DNA from: Anaerolineae bacterium
GTDB taxonomy: Bacteria; Chloroflexota; Anaerolineae; DRVO01
Direction: 5' to 3'
Assembly (NCBI GenBank): GCA_012719195.1
Contig: JAAYAV010000389.1
Span: forward strand, 1 to 32,719
Length of the DNA stretch: 32,719 nt
Below the pieces are notes generated by a model. That model did no database searches. It worked only from the letters and a program-made list of their open reading frames with translations, and was not told the DNA's origin. This document shows, in pieces, positions 15,999 to 23,575 of this stretch. The stretch's first letter is position 1. Each line of letters begins with the position of its first letter. The translations under genes were made by a program, and so were the position numbers.

Positions 15999-16901
15999 AT
16001 GGCCGCATACCCTGGACTCGTGCTGGATCCCTACCGCCCCTGGGCCCACCCCGTTGGGCTCACTCCGAGTTCGCCCCTGTCAACCGCGGCATCGCTGTTC
16101 GCCGAGGCTTTGGCCGAGGACGGCGTCAGCCCCAATACGGTTGCGGCATTCGAGGCCGATCTTCGCCTCTTCGCTGAGGCGGTGGGCGGCGACCGGCCCA
16201 TTTCCGAGATCGATGAGGGTCATGTCGAGCGCTTCCGGGACTTCCTCGTCGGTGAACGCGGAGTTAGCTGTAGCCCGTCGTCCCTGCGCCGCCGCCTGAC
16301 GGCTGTACAGTCGCTCTTCCGGCACTTGCTGAGCGAAGGCCTGGTGCAAGCCAACCCGGTGACGTCCATCAACTGCGAGACGGCCACCGTCCGCCGGCAA
16401 CGCGGCGACCTGCTCGATGAGTCCGAGGCCGAGGCCCTGACCCGGGCTGCCCGGGCGGAGTCGGAGCGGGGTGACTGGCGGCCGCTCCTCTTGGTCGGCC
16501 TGCTGCTCGGAACGGGCATCTCTAAGGCGGAGTGCCTCGCCCTGCACGTCACCGACGTAGACCTCGAAGCCGGCACCATCACGGTGGGCAGCGGTGATCG
16601 GCAGCGCTCGCTACCGCTCAATCCCGAAGTCGTCGAGGCCTACCAGCGATACGTCGAATCCCATCGAGGCGAGGGCAAGCTTTTCGACTGCACCGGCCGC
16701 AACCTCGAGTACGTGCTGACGCGGCTGGGCCGCGCCGCGGAGGTGTCCCGCAACCCGTCATTCCGCGTGCTGCGGGCCACCGCGGCCGCTCGGCTGCAAC
16801 AGACGGGAGCCGGCAATGCCGAGGTCGCCGGCCGGCTGGGGATCAGCCGTCACACCTGGCCCGCGCTGCGTCGCCGGATCCGCCGGGCGACTAGCCAGTG
16901 A
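15999..16901 (+). CDS. Tyrosine-recombinase-fold protein lacking catalytic residues
   Basis: This 300-residue protein has the two-domain layout of XerC/XerD: a core-binding SAM-like domain (about 28-120, with NTVAAFEADLRLFAEAVG and LRRRLTAVQSLFRHLLSEGL) and a catalytic-type domain (135-295). Aligned by eye with XerD, the first arginine (GLRxSEL) is S175, the beta-hairpin lysine is S198, the HxxR histidine is R256, the LGH histidine is I282 and the nucleophilic tyrosine position is R291. Only the second arginine, R259, remains, and there is no tyrosine after Y238. The protein should therefore bind DNA but not cut it. The frame is intact and codon use matches its neighbours, so it looks maintained. 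The gene is divergent from hypA and its end overlaps the LuxR-Kelch gene by 11 bases. Its role is unknown; a structural or regulatory DNA-binding job is my inference. Confidence 0.8.
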   Translation: MAAYPGLVLDPYRPWAHPVGLTPSSPLSTAASLFAEALAEDGVSPNTVAAFEADLRLFAEAVGGDRPISEIDEGHVERFRDFLVGERGVSCSPSSLRRRLTAVQSLFRHLLSEGLVQANPVTSINCETATVRRQRGDLLDESEAEALTRAARAESERGDWRPLLLVGLLLGTGISKAECLALHVTDVDLEAGTITVGSGDRQRSLPLNPEVVEAYQRYVESHRGEGKLFDCTGRNLEYVLTRLGRAAEVSRNPSFRVLRATAAARLQQTGAGNAEVAGRLGISRHTWPALRRRIRRATSQ

Positions 16902-18207
16902 TGGGCAACATCACGCGGTAGACCGCCTGGTAGCGGAAGAGCTCGGCACCGATCTGGCCGTTCCATCCCCCTATCGCGTAGATGGTGGTGTCGTCCGACA
17001 CCACGGCCATGTTGCGCCACGCCCCTACCACCGGCATCTCCCACGGCTCCCAACGCTCCGCCCCCCAAGGAAGCCGCTCGCAGAAGGCGGTCGGAGCAGT
17101 CCAGCCGCCACCAACCACGTAGAGAGCATCACCCACGGCCGAGACCCCTAGCCCAGCACGGGCCTCTGTCAGCGAGGGAAGGTTTGCCCACTCGGCCGGC
17201 GCGTCCTGGTCCGTGGGAACCGCCAGTACCTCGTCGCGCACCTGGCGACCATCATAGCCGCCCACGATGTACAACCTTCCCTGAGACCAGGCCGCAGCTG
17301 GATGGAGCAGAGCCCGCGGTAGGGCCGTCAGGAGGCGCCAGGACTCGGCGCCCCGGTCAAGCGCGTAAACGGCGGATCGGTTCTGCCGCCCGTCCCAGCC
17401 GCCCGCTAGGTAGAGAGACTCGCCGTCGGTGGCTAATGCATAGGCGCAGAGAGGAACCGGCAGCGCCGGGCCATTCGACCAGGAGCCGGAGGCCGGATCG
17501 TACACTTCCACGGCGGCGATGACGTCGCCGTCCGCCGTCAACCCGCCAGGCACGTACACCCGCCCATCGACCGCGGCTGCGGCCACGTTGCTTACCGGAG
17601 TGGGCTTGTCGGCCCCCAACCGCCACGTGTTGGTGAGCGCATCGTAGATCTCCACCGAGCCGGTGATGCCCTGGGCCGTGTCTCCACCGGCCACAATGAT
17701 GTGGGCGTCAAGATAGGCAGCGGCGAAGCGATGCCTGGCGGTCGGCATCTGGGCCACCTCGGTCCAGCGCCCTACTTCCTCCTGCCCGCCTCCGGGTGAG
17801 CCCGCTCCTCCGACCTCCCGCAAAGGGTCCGGACCCGGAATCGCCCCCCGAGCCTCCGGATGGGCGGGCCAAGCCACCAGGCCGACCACCGCAGCCAAGG
17901 CCAGGACAAGCGACAGCTTCCGCCACCACGCCACCGGCTCCGGGCCCGGCGCGGGCTCAGTCTCCCGCCCCGAATCCACTCCTAGCGCGCCGTCTGCCGG
18001 CGCCCGGGACGGGACCAGCCCCATTTCAATGGCGACCAGGCTGGCTTCGGTGCGCGAACGCACCTCGAGCTTGCCGAAGACGTTGCGCAGGTGCACCTTG
18101 ACAGTGCTCTCAGTTATGTCGAGTTGCGCGCCGATCTCCTTGTTGCTCGCCCCGGTGGCGACCAACCGCAGGATCTCAACCTCGCGCTCGCTCAGCGCTT
18201 CGCGCAT
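16891..18207 (-). CDS. Membrane-anchored LuxR-type regulator with extracellular Kelch beta-propeller
   Basis: I start this at the ATG at 18207 (438 residues), 19 bases after the upstream gene's stop; an earlier ATG at 18270 would overlap that gene. Residues 5-65 are a LuxR/GerE helix-turn-helix (LSEREVEILRLVATGASNKEI, STVKVHLRNVFGKLEV), read in parts. A proline-rich linker leads to one membrane segment at about 96-113 (LSLVLALAAVVGLVAW). The rest, 147-425, is a Kelch propeller of about six blades, each with a VAGG, YVPGG, YLAGG or YVVGG turn and a conserved tryptophan. The order places the DNA-binding domain inside the cell and the propeller outside, which suggests a one-component sensor that needs no kinase. 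It is the last gene of the ileS-lspA-rluD-ylxP run. The ligand and target genes cannot be inferred from sequence. Confidence 0.85.
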   Translation of the reverse strand: MREALSEREVEILRLVATGASNKEIGAQLDITESTVKVHLRNVFGKLEVRSRTEASLVAIEMGLVPSRAPADGALGVDSGRETEPAPGPEPVAWWRKLSLVLALAAVVGLVAWPAHPEARGAIPGPDPLREVGGAGSPGGGQEEVGRWTEVAQMPTARHRFAAAYLDAHIIVAGGDTAQGITGSVEIYDALTNTWRLGADKPTPVSNVAAAAVDGRVYVPGGLTADGDVIAAVEVYDPASGSWSNGPALPVPLCAYALATDGESLYLAGGWDGRQNRSAVYALDRGAESWRLLTALPRALLHPAAAWSQGRLYIVGGYDGRQVRDEVLAVPTDQDAPAEWANLPSLTEARAGLGVSAVGDALYVVGGGWTAPTAFCERLPWGAERWEPWEMPVVGAWRNMAVVSDDTTIYAIGGWNGQIGAELFRYQAVYRVMLPITG

Positions 18208-18226
18208 GCCCCTACCCGTGTCGTCA

Positions 18227-18517
18227 TTACCAGACTTCGACGCTCGTGGAGACGGCACCGATCTCAGCATCCATTCGTTCCGCCTCCAGCCAGGCGAGCA
18301 CGCTGCTGATCATCGATGCCGCGTGGCTCGACTCGTTGGAGACGCACACGATTCCTAGCCGGGCCGAGTACCACGAGTCCAGGCCCTCTACCTCCGCCAC
18401 CGCCACGTTGAACTTGGAGCGCAGTCGCTGCACCACAGAGCGCACCACCCGCCGCTTGTCCTTGATCGAGGACGCTTCCGCGATGAGCAACTCCACCTGG
18501 CAGACGCCGATCACCAT
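18227..18517 (-). CDS. YlxP-like DUF503 protein
   Basis: This 96-residue protein matches the small DUF503 family (YlxP of Bacillus), found near translation genes such as infB and rbfA. The signature is visible: an N-terminal strand MVIGVCQVELLI, the SIKDKRRVVRSVVQRLRSKF helix in pieces (SSIKDKRRVV, RLRSKFNVAVAEVE), and a second half with a VCVSNE strand. Its fold is ferredoxin-like. No enzymatic function is established for the family. It begins 1 base after the rluD stop, which suggests coupled translation. Confidence 0.88.
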   Translation of the reverse strand: MVIGVCQVELLIAEASSIKDKRRVVRSVVQRLRSKFNVAVAEVEGLDSWYSARLGIVCVSNESSHAASMISSVLAWLEAERMDAEIGAVSTSVEVW

Positions 18518-18518
18518 C

Positions 18519-19427
18519 TCACGCCCTCGACCGGCCGCGCAGTTGGTCCAGGACAGCCTGCAGATCCTCTGGCAGCGTAGACTCCAACTCGACCTTCTCC
18601 CCGGTCCCCGGGTCCAGAAAACGTATCAGCTGGGCGTGGAGGAACTGGCGGCTCAGTCCCAGATCCCGCGGGCCCCGGCCGTAGACTGGATCGCCCGCGA
18701 CGGGGTGGCCAACAGCGGCGAAGTGCACGCGTATCTGGTGCGTGCGGCCCGTCAGCGGGTGCGCGTGAACGAGGCTATAGTCGCTGAAGATTTCGAGCGT
18801 GCTGTACTGCGTGCGCGCCGGGCGACCACCCTGCCGCAAGACTGCCTGCCGAGCCCGGTACTTGGGGTGCCTCCCCAGCGCCGCAGTAATCACGCCCGCG
18901 CCCGGTGTCGGCTCACCCACCACCAACGCCTGGTAGGTTTTCCAGACGTCATGGCGGCGGAACTGGTCCTGCATGGCCGACAAGCCCTCTTGCGTGCGAC
19001 CGAACACCACCAGCCCGGACGTGTCTCGGTCGAGCCGATGCACCACGCCCCGTCGTTCCGGGGGACCGACCGCAGCGATCTCGGGGTAGTGGTACAGAAT
19101 GGCGTTCACCATCGTACCGCTTCGGTCGTGAGACGTGGGATGGGTCAGTACTCCGGCGGGCTTGTCAACCACCACCACTGCGTCGCTCTCATAGACCACC
19201 GCTAGCGCCAGCGCCTCGGCGCGAATGTCGGTGTCGGCGGCGGGCGGCACATCTACCAGTACCTCGTCACCAACCTTCAGCGGCAGTGACGGCTTGGCAG
19301 GCCGACCGTTGACTTGAACCTGCCCGTCCTCGATGAGGCGACGCGCCTGGGTGCGAGAGTAGTGCTCGAGGTGCCCTGCCAGGAACTGGTCAAGCCGGCC
19401 CCCGTCTTCGGACACGACGAAGCGCAC
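18519..19427 (-). CDS. rluD: RluD-family 23S rRNA pseudouridine synthase
   Basis: This enzyme converts uridines in 23S rRNA to pseudouridine. I start it at a GTG at 19427 (302 residues), because GGGAGGG lies just upstream and the S4 domain then begins at once; the open frame extends further to 19532 but would overlap lspA. Residues 8-60 are the S4 RNA-binding domain (RLDQFLAGHL, RRLIEDGQVQVNGRP), and 75-300 the synthase, with catalytic D133 in VHRLDRDTSGL and the GRTHQIRVHF motif. It lies 16 bases after lspA, an arrangement common across bacteria. RluD modifies 1911, 1915 and 1917 in Escherichia coli; I infer a similar target here but cannot tell RluD from RluC-type specificity by sequence alone. 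Confidence 0.9.
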   Translation of the reverse strand: MRFVVSEDGGRLDQFLAGHLEHYSRTQARRLIEDGQVQVNGRPAKPSLPLKVGDEVLVDVPPAADTDIRAEALALAVVYESDAVVVVDKPAGVLTHPTSHDRSGTMVNAILYHYPEIAAVGPPERRGVVHRLDRDTSGLVVFGRTQEGLSAMQDQFRRHDVWKTYQALVVGEPTPGAGVITAALGRHPKYRARQAVLRQGGRPARTQYSTLEIFSDYSLVHAHPLTGRTHQIRVHFAAVGHPVAGDPVYGRGPRDLGLSRQFLHAQLIRFLDPGTGEKVELESTLPEDLQAVLDQLRGRSRA

Positions 19428-19443
19428 CGACCCTCCCGCCCAA

Positions 19444-19965
19444 TCAGGCACAGGCTGAGCTGTCCGGCCCCACGGCCTCGGCCTTGCCGCTCTCCGGGAC
19501 TCCCGAGTCGTCCGCGAGTAGATAGGCAGCAAGTATCACCACTCCCACCGAAACGGATGCGTCGGCGATGTTGAAGATGGGCCAGAAGTGCAGGTGAAGG
19601 AAGTCCACTACGTAGCCGGTTGTCACCCGGTCGATGAGATTGCCGATGGCGCCGCCCTGTATCATGCCGATGGATAAACGCACCAAGAAGTGCTGTACCG
19701 GGAGGCGATCGAACCAGATGACGAGGCCGATGACAACGAAGACCTTGACGATGGCGAACAGCGTGCCGGCCTGCGGAAAGAGACCGAATGCCGCCCCGCT
19801 GTTGTGAATGTGGGTCAGGGTGAAGATGTTCTCGAGCCCGGGGATCACCGTTACCGGCACCTGGTACGGCAGCGTGCCGGCGGCCCAGATCTTGGTGACC
19901 CGGTCCAGGATCAGCACAGCAATGAACGCTAGGACGGTGGATAGGGGAAGCAGGGGCTTGCGCAT
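19444..19965 (-). CDS. lspA: Lipoprotein signal peptidase II
   Basis: LspA cuts the signal peptide from lipoproteins after lipid attachment and is the target of globomycin. I start it at the ATG at 19965 (173 residues), which begins MRKPLLPLST and gives the usual four-helix protein; the longer frame to 20061 adds a charged tail without a ribosome-binding site. The catalytic aspartates are D121 (YVVDFLH) and D135 (FNIADA), with HNSGAAF and GNLIDR also present. The first membrane helix runs from about 5 to 20. It lies 113 bases from ileS, with a promoter in the gap, and rluD follows. Confidence 0.93.
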   Translation of the reverse strand: MRKPLLPLSTVLAFIAVLILDRVTKIWAAGTLPYQVPVTVIPGLENIFTLTHIHNSGAAFGLFPQAGTLFAIVKVFVVIGLVIWFDRLPVQHFLVRLSIGMIQGGAIGNLIDRVTTGYVVDFLHLHFWPIFNIADASVSVGVVILAAYLLADDSGVPESGKAEAVGPDSSACA

Positions 19966-20015
19966 GAGAGTAGAGCCAACTCCCGCAGTGCTCAATGACT
20001 TCGGTGCTACCGGCC

Positions 20016-20045
20016 ATTGTAAGCGGCGGCGCGAGCGAGGGGCAA
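20016..20045 (-). promoter_or_regulatory. Probable internal promoter for lspA
   Basis: TTGCCC (20045-20040) and TACAAT (20021-20016) lie 18 bases apart on the minus strand, inside the 113-base gap between ileS and lspA. The lspA ATG is about 44 bases after the expected start. This would let lspA, rluD and the following genes be transcribed without the T-box. Confidence 0.5.
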
Positions 20046-20078
20046 GGCTGCCCCCCGCCACGCCGGCTGAACCAGGCG

Positions 20079-23000
20079 CTACACCCGCTCTATCCAGAGC
20101 GCCAAGCCACCATCCTCCAGTTCGAACTCCTCACGATGGGCGCCGAGGGACCCGGCACCGCGCGCCAAGCTGTCGCTCAACGTCTCCTGGGCTATGTAAT
20201 CGCCGAAGCGATCGAAGACAGGCTGCAGCGCCTCGCCACCCTCGTAGCCGGTGACGATGTGGTCCTCGATGCGGAATCCCGCCTCCTTGCGCATGTTCTG
20301 CACCCGGCGGACGATCTCCCGCGCCAGACCTTCCAGGCGCAGATCCTCCGTCACCTCAGTGTCGATGGCGACAGTGTAGCCGGCCTCAGACGCCAGGGAG
20401 AGCCCAGGCGCCGCCTCGAGCTGCACTTCTACCTCATCGGCGAGGAGCTCGATCCGCTCGCCCTGCACCTCAACTGCCAGCGGCTGTCCCTGCCGCAGGC
20501 CCTCCGCCAACGCCGGGTCGGACAGGCCCTCCAGCGCCTGGCGGATGCCGGGCAGCAGCCGCCCGTACTTGGGCCCCACCTTGGCGGGCAAGGCACTGAA
20601 CCGGAACCGGCCCAACTCTGCCGCGGGCGCAACTGTCACCGCCTTGACGTTCATCTCCTCCGCGACGACACCGGCTAAGCGCTGCAGACCGACGGCCTCC
20701 TCGGGACTGCGCAAGGCCACCAGGGCGCGGCCCAGTGGCTGGCGCAGCTTGATGTTGACGGCGTTGCGGGCCGCGTGCCCGAGGCTCACCACACGCATTG
20801 CCAGCGCCATCTCGCGCTGCAGCTTCTCGTCCACCAGAGACGAGTCAGCCGCCGGAAAGTCGCACAAGTGCACGCTCTCCGGTGCCGAAGCGTCCCGTCC
20901 GAAGACGAGGTTGCGGTAGATCTCGTCGGCGATGAACGGCGTGAACGGTGCCATCAGCTTGACCACCGTGACCAGGCACTCGTGTAGGGTCAGATAGGCA
21001 GCCGTCTTGTCGGAGTCGGCCTCGCTCTTCCAGAAGCGTCGTCGGCTGCGGCGCACGTACCAGTTGCTGAGATTGCCCACGAAGCGCTCGATCGGTCGAG
21101 CCGCACCAGGTATGTCGTAGTCGGACAGGGCCCGATCGACGGTGTCGATGAGGGTGTGCAGCTCGGAAAGGACCCAGCGGTCCATCTCCGGCCTCTCGCC
21201 CACAGGGACCCACTGCGCTGCCGGGTCAAAGCCGTCGATGTTGGCATAGGTGACGAAGAAGGCGTACGTGTTCCAGAGCGTAAGCAGGAACTCCCGCACC
21301 ACCGCCCCCACCAAGTCAACCGACAGGCGTCGCGCATTCCCGGGAGGAGCGGCGGTGTACATGTACCAGCGCAGCGCGTCCGCCCCGTGTAGCTTCACCA
21401 CGTCCTGCCAGGGGACCACATTGCCCCTGGACTTGCTCATCTTCAGGCCCTTGTCGTCCAGGATGTGCCCGGTGGAGATTACGTTCCGGAAGCACTCGTG
21501 CTGGAAGAGCATGGTGGAGATGGCGTGCAAGCTGTAGAACCAGCCGCGTGTCTGGTCCACTGCCTCACAGATATAGTCGGCCGGGAACTGCTCGGCGAAC
21601 TTCTCCTGGTTCTCGAACGGGTAGTGCCATTGGGCCACCGGCATTGACCCGGAGTCGAACCAGCAGTCGATCACCTCCGGCACGCGCTTCATCGTCCCAC
21701 CGCAGGCACAGCGGTAGGTGACGTCGTCCACGAAGGGCCGGTGCAAGTCGACGGCGTCGGGAAACACCTCCGCGAACGTGCTCTCCGGCTTAGCGCGCAA
21801 CTCCGCGACGGAGCCGATGCACTCCATCTCGTCACAGGAGTCGCAGCGCCAAATGGGCAGGGGCGTGCCCCAGTAGCGGTCGCGGCTCAGCGCCCAGTCG
21901 ACGTTGTTCTCTAGCCAGTTGCCGAAACGCCCCTCGCGCACGTGCTCGGGAACCCACTTGATGCGCCGGTTGAGCGCCACCAGTTGGTCACGGTACTCGG
22001 TTGTGCGGACGAACCACGACGAGCGAGCGTAGTACAGGAGCGGGCGATCGCAGCGCCAGCAGAACGGGTAGACGTGCCGCAGCCGTCCCTCGCGGAAGAG
22101 CAGCCCCCGTTGGCGAAGGTCCCGCAGAATGTGGGGGTCGGCGTCCTTGACGAACATGCCCTTCCAGGGCGTGACGGCGTCGATGAACTCACCATCAGCG
22201 TCGACCGTCTGCAGGACAGGCAGGCCGTGCTTCTGCCCCACAACCATGTCCTCGGCGCCGAAGGCCGGAGCCATGTGCACGATGCCGGAGCCGTCGTCGG
22301 TGCTGACGAAGTCGGCCGCGACCACGTAGTGCGCCTTGCCCTCGAGGGGCAGGAAGGAGTAAAGCGGCTCGTAGGACAGCCCCACGAGGTCCTTCCCTTT
22401 GACGCGCTTCAGCACTCGGTGTTCGCCGAGCAGCCCTTCTGCCAGGTTGGCGGCCACGTACAACCGCTCGGCCGGGTCGCCCGCCTCGGCGAGGATGTAG
22501 TCCACCTCGGGATGCACCGCCAACGCGACGTTGCCGGGCAGCGTCCACGGTGTGGTTGTCCACACTAGGAACGCCTCGCCGTCGCCGTCGCGGAGCCGGA
22601 ACCGGACGAATACCGAGGGGTCCTCCGTCTCGGCATATCCCTGCGCCACCTCGTGATCCGAAAGGGGCGTGCCGCAGCGGGCGCAGTAGGGAACCACCTT
22701 GAACCCCTGGTAGAGCAGCCCCTGGTCCCAGAATCGGCGCAGGATCCACCAGACCGACTCGATGTAGTCGTTCTCCATGGTGACATAGGGGTCATCCATG
22801 TCCATCCAGACGCCGATGCGGTCGGTCATCTCCTCCCACTGGCGCACATAGCGGAACACGCTTTCCCGGCAACGCTCGTTGAAGGCGGCGACGCCGTAGG
22901 CCTCGATCTGCTGCTTGCCGCTGAAGCCGAGCTGCTTCTCCACCTCCAGCTCGACCGGGAGGCCGTGAGTGTCCCACCCACCCTTGCGAAGCACATAGCG

Positions 23001-23231
23001 GCCCTTCATGTTCTGGTACCGCGGGAACAGGTCCTTGAACACGCGAGCGATGACGTGGTGGGTACCGGGAAGGCCGTTGGCCGTGGGCGGGCCCTCATAG
23101 AAGACCCAGGGCTTCCCGTCGGGGCGGATGCTGCGCTCGAAGACCTTGCCCTCCTGCCAGAACTTGAGGACGCTTTCCTCCATCGCCGGTAAGTCCGCCC
23201 GTCCGCTCACCTCAGTGAATAGACCGCCCAT
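20079..23231 (-). CDS. ileS: Isoleucyl-tRNA synthetase, class 2 (GTHH-type)
   Basis: This is a 1050-residue class I synthetase that charges tRNA-Ile. Its HIGH element reads PPTANGLPGTHHV (48-60) and the KMSKS loop is at 597-601 in GLKMSKSRGN. A CARCGTPLS region and a large editing domain lie between, and an anticodon-binding domain (WYVRRSRRRFWKS) follows. The GTHH form in place of the DIHIGH form is typical of the class 2 group found in eukaryotes, archaea and some bacteria; in staphylococci such enzymes confer mupirocin resistance. I take the ATG at 23231, six bases after AGGAGG; a TTG at 23237 directly abuts that site and is unlikely to be the start. A T-box leader lies upstream. The lspA gene is 113 bases downstream. 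Confidence 0.96.
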   Translation of the reverse strand: MGGLFTEVSGRADLPAMEESVLKFWQEGKVFERSIRPDGKPWVFYEGPPTANGLPGTHHVIARVFKDLFPRYQNMKGRYVLRKGGWDTHGLPVELEVEKQLGFSGKQQIEAYGVAAFNERCRESVFRYVRQWEEMTDRIGVWMDMDDPYVTMENDYIESVWWILRRFWDQGLLYQGFKVVPYCARCGTPLSDHEVAQGYAETEDPSVFVRFRLRDGDGEAFLVWTTTPWTLPGNVALAVHPEVDYILAEAGDPAERLYVAANLAEGLLGEHRVLKRVKGKDLVGLSYEPLYSFLPLEGKAHYVVAADFVSTDDGSGIVHMAPAFGAEDMVVGQKHGLPVLQTVDADGEFIDAVTPWKGMFVKDADPHILRDLRQRGLLFREGRLRHVYPFCWRCDRPLLYYARSSWFVRTTEYRDQLVALNRRIKWVPEHVREGRFGNWLENNVDWALSRDRYWGTPLPIWRCDSCDEMECIGSVAELRAKPESTFAEVFPDAVDLHRPFVDDVTYRCACGGTMKRVPEVIDCWFDSGSMPVAQWHYPFENQEKFAEQFPADYICEAVDQTRGWFYSLHAISTMLFQHECFRNVISTGHILDDKGLKMSKSRGNVVPWQDVVKLHGADALRWYMYTAAPPGNARRLSVDLVGAVVREFLLTLWNTYAFFVTYANIDGFDPAAQWVPVGERPEMDRWVLSELHTLIDTVDRALSDYDIPGAARPIERFVGNLSNWYVRRSRRRFWKSEADSDKTAAYLTLHECLVTVVKLMAPFTPFIADEIYRNLVFGRDASAPESVHLCDFPAADSSLVDEKLQREMALAMRVVSLGHAARNAVNIKLRQPLGRALVALRSPEEAVGLQRLAGVVAEEMNVKAVTVAPAAELGRFRFSALPAKVGPKYGRLLPGIRQALEGLSDPALAEGLRQGQPLAVEVQGERIELLADEVEVQLEAAPGLSLASEAGYTVAIDTEVTEDLRLEGLAREIVRRVQNMRKEAGFRIEDHIVTGYEGGEALQPVFDRFGDYIAQETLSDSLARGAGSLGAHREEFELEDGGLALWIERV

Positions 23232-23261
23232 AGCCAACCTCCTGCCCCGTCTGAAGACAGC

Positions 23262-23291
23262 AAAAGGCCCTCGTCCCCAGGGACGAGGGCC
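23262..23291 (-). terminator. Intrinsic terminator of the T-box leader
   Basis: An 11-base perfect stem, GGCCCTCGTCC with GGACGAGGGCC (23291-23281 with 23276-23266), has a four-base loop and is followed on the minus strand by TTTT (23265-23262). It forms when charged tRNA is bound, and competes with the antiterminator that uses the T-box and CTCGTCCCT. Confidence 0.93.
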
Positions 23292-23539
23292 TGCGAGTTC
23301 TACAACACCCCCGCGGTACCACCCTGCTTAGCAGTGACCGCTCTCTCACGGCTACGTGTTCATAGCCGTACCGCTGTAACGGGCAGTAACCCGGCCAAGC
23401 CTACTAGACGTCTTTCGGTTGGCGGCTCAGGAATGATCTTCGACGGCCTTCGCGCACCCGCATTGCACCTGCCGCGGGCTCTCTGGGCGACTCCGACCGT
23501 CTACTCGTTTCCGTCCCAGCCTGTACTCTATAGAGATCG
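23262..23539 (-). promoter_or_regulatory. T-box riboswitch leader of ileS (terminator type, isoleucine specifier)
   Basis: On the minus strand the leader contains the conserved T-box sequence AGGGTGGTACCGCGG (23325-23311), whose TGGT bulge pairs with the ACCA end of uncharged tRNA. The 5' Stem I region has GGACGGAAACGAGTAG, a CAGAGAG segment and GGTGCAATGCGGGTGCG, all as in known T-boxes. The specifier loop reads AAGATCATTCCTGAG, giving ATC (23437-23435), an isoleucine codon followed by A. After the T-box comes CTCGTCCCT and a strong terminator. When tRNA-Ile is uncharged the antiterminator should form and ileS is expressed. The gene between the aminotransferase and ileS is absent: the 344-base gap holds only this leader and its promoter. 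Confidence 0.95.
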
Positions 23540-23545
23540 AGAGTA

Positions 23546-23574
23546 ATGATACCGGTTCGGTGCCTCTCAGGCAA
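23546..23574 (-). promoter_or_regulatory. Promoter for the T-box leader and ileS
   Basis: TTGCCT (23574-23569) and TATCAT (23551-23546) are 17 bases apart on the minus strand. The element begins where the aminotransferase gene ends, and the expected start near 23539 fits the 5' side of Stem I. Confidence 0.55.
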
Positions 23575-23575
23575 C

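Noticed and set aside
15999..16901. Active integrase marking a mobile element or att site
   Set aside because: Its catalytic residues are gone, and I saw no direct repeats, tRNA gene or cargo genes around it.
21942..22568. 208-codon plus-strand frame inside ileS
   Set aside because: Shadow of the synthetase editing domain; no domain or start signal.
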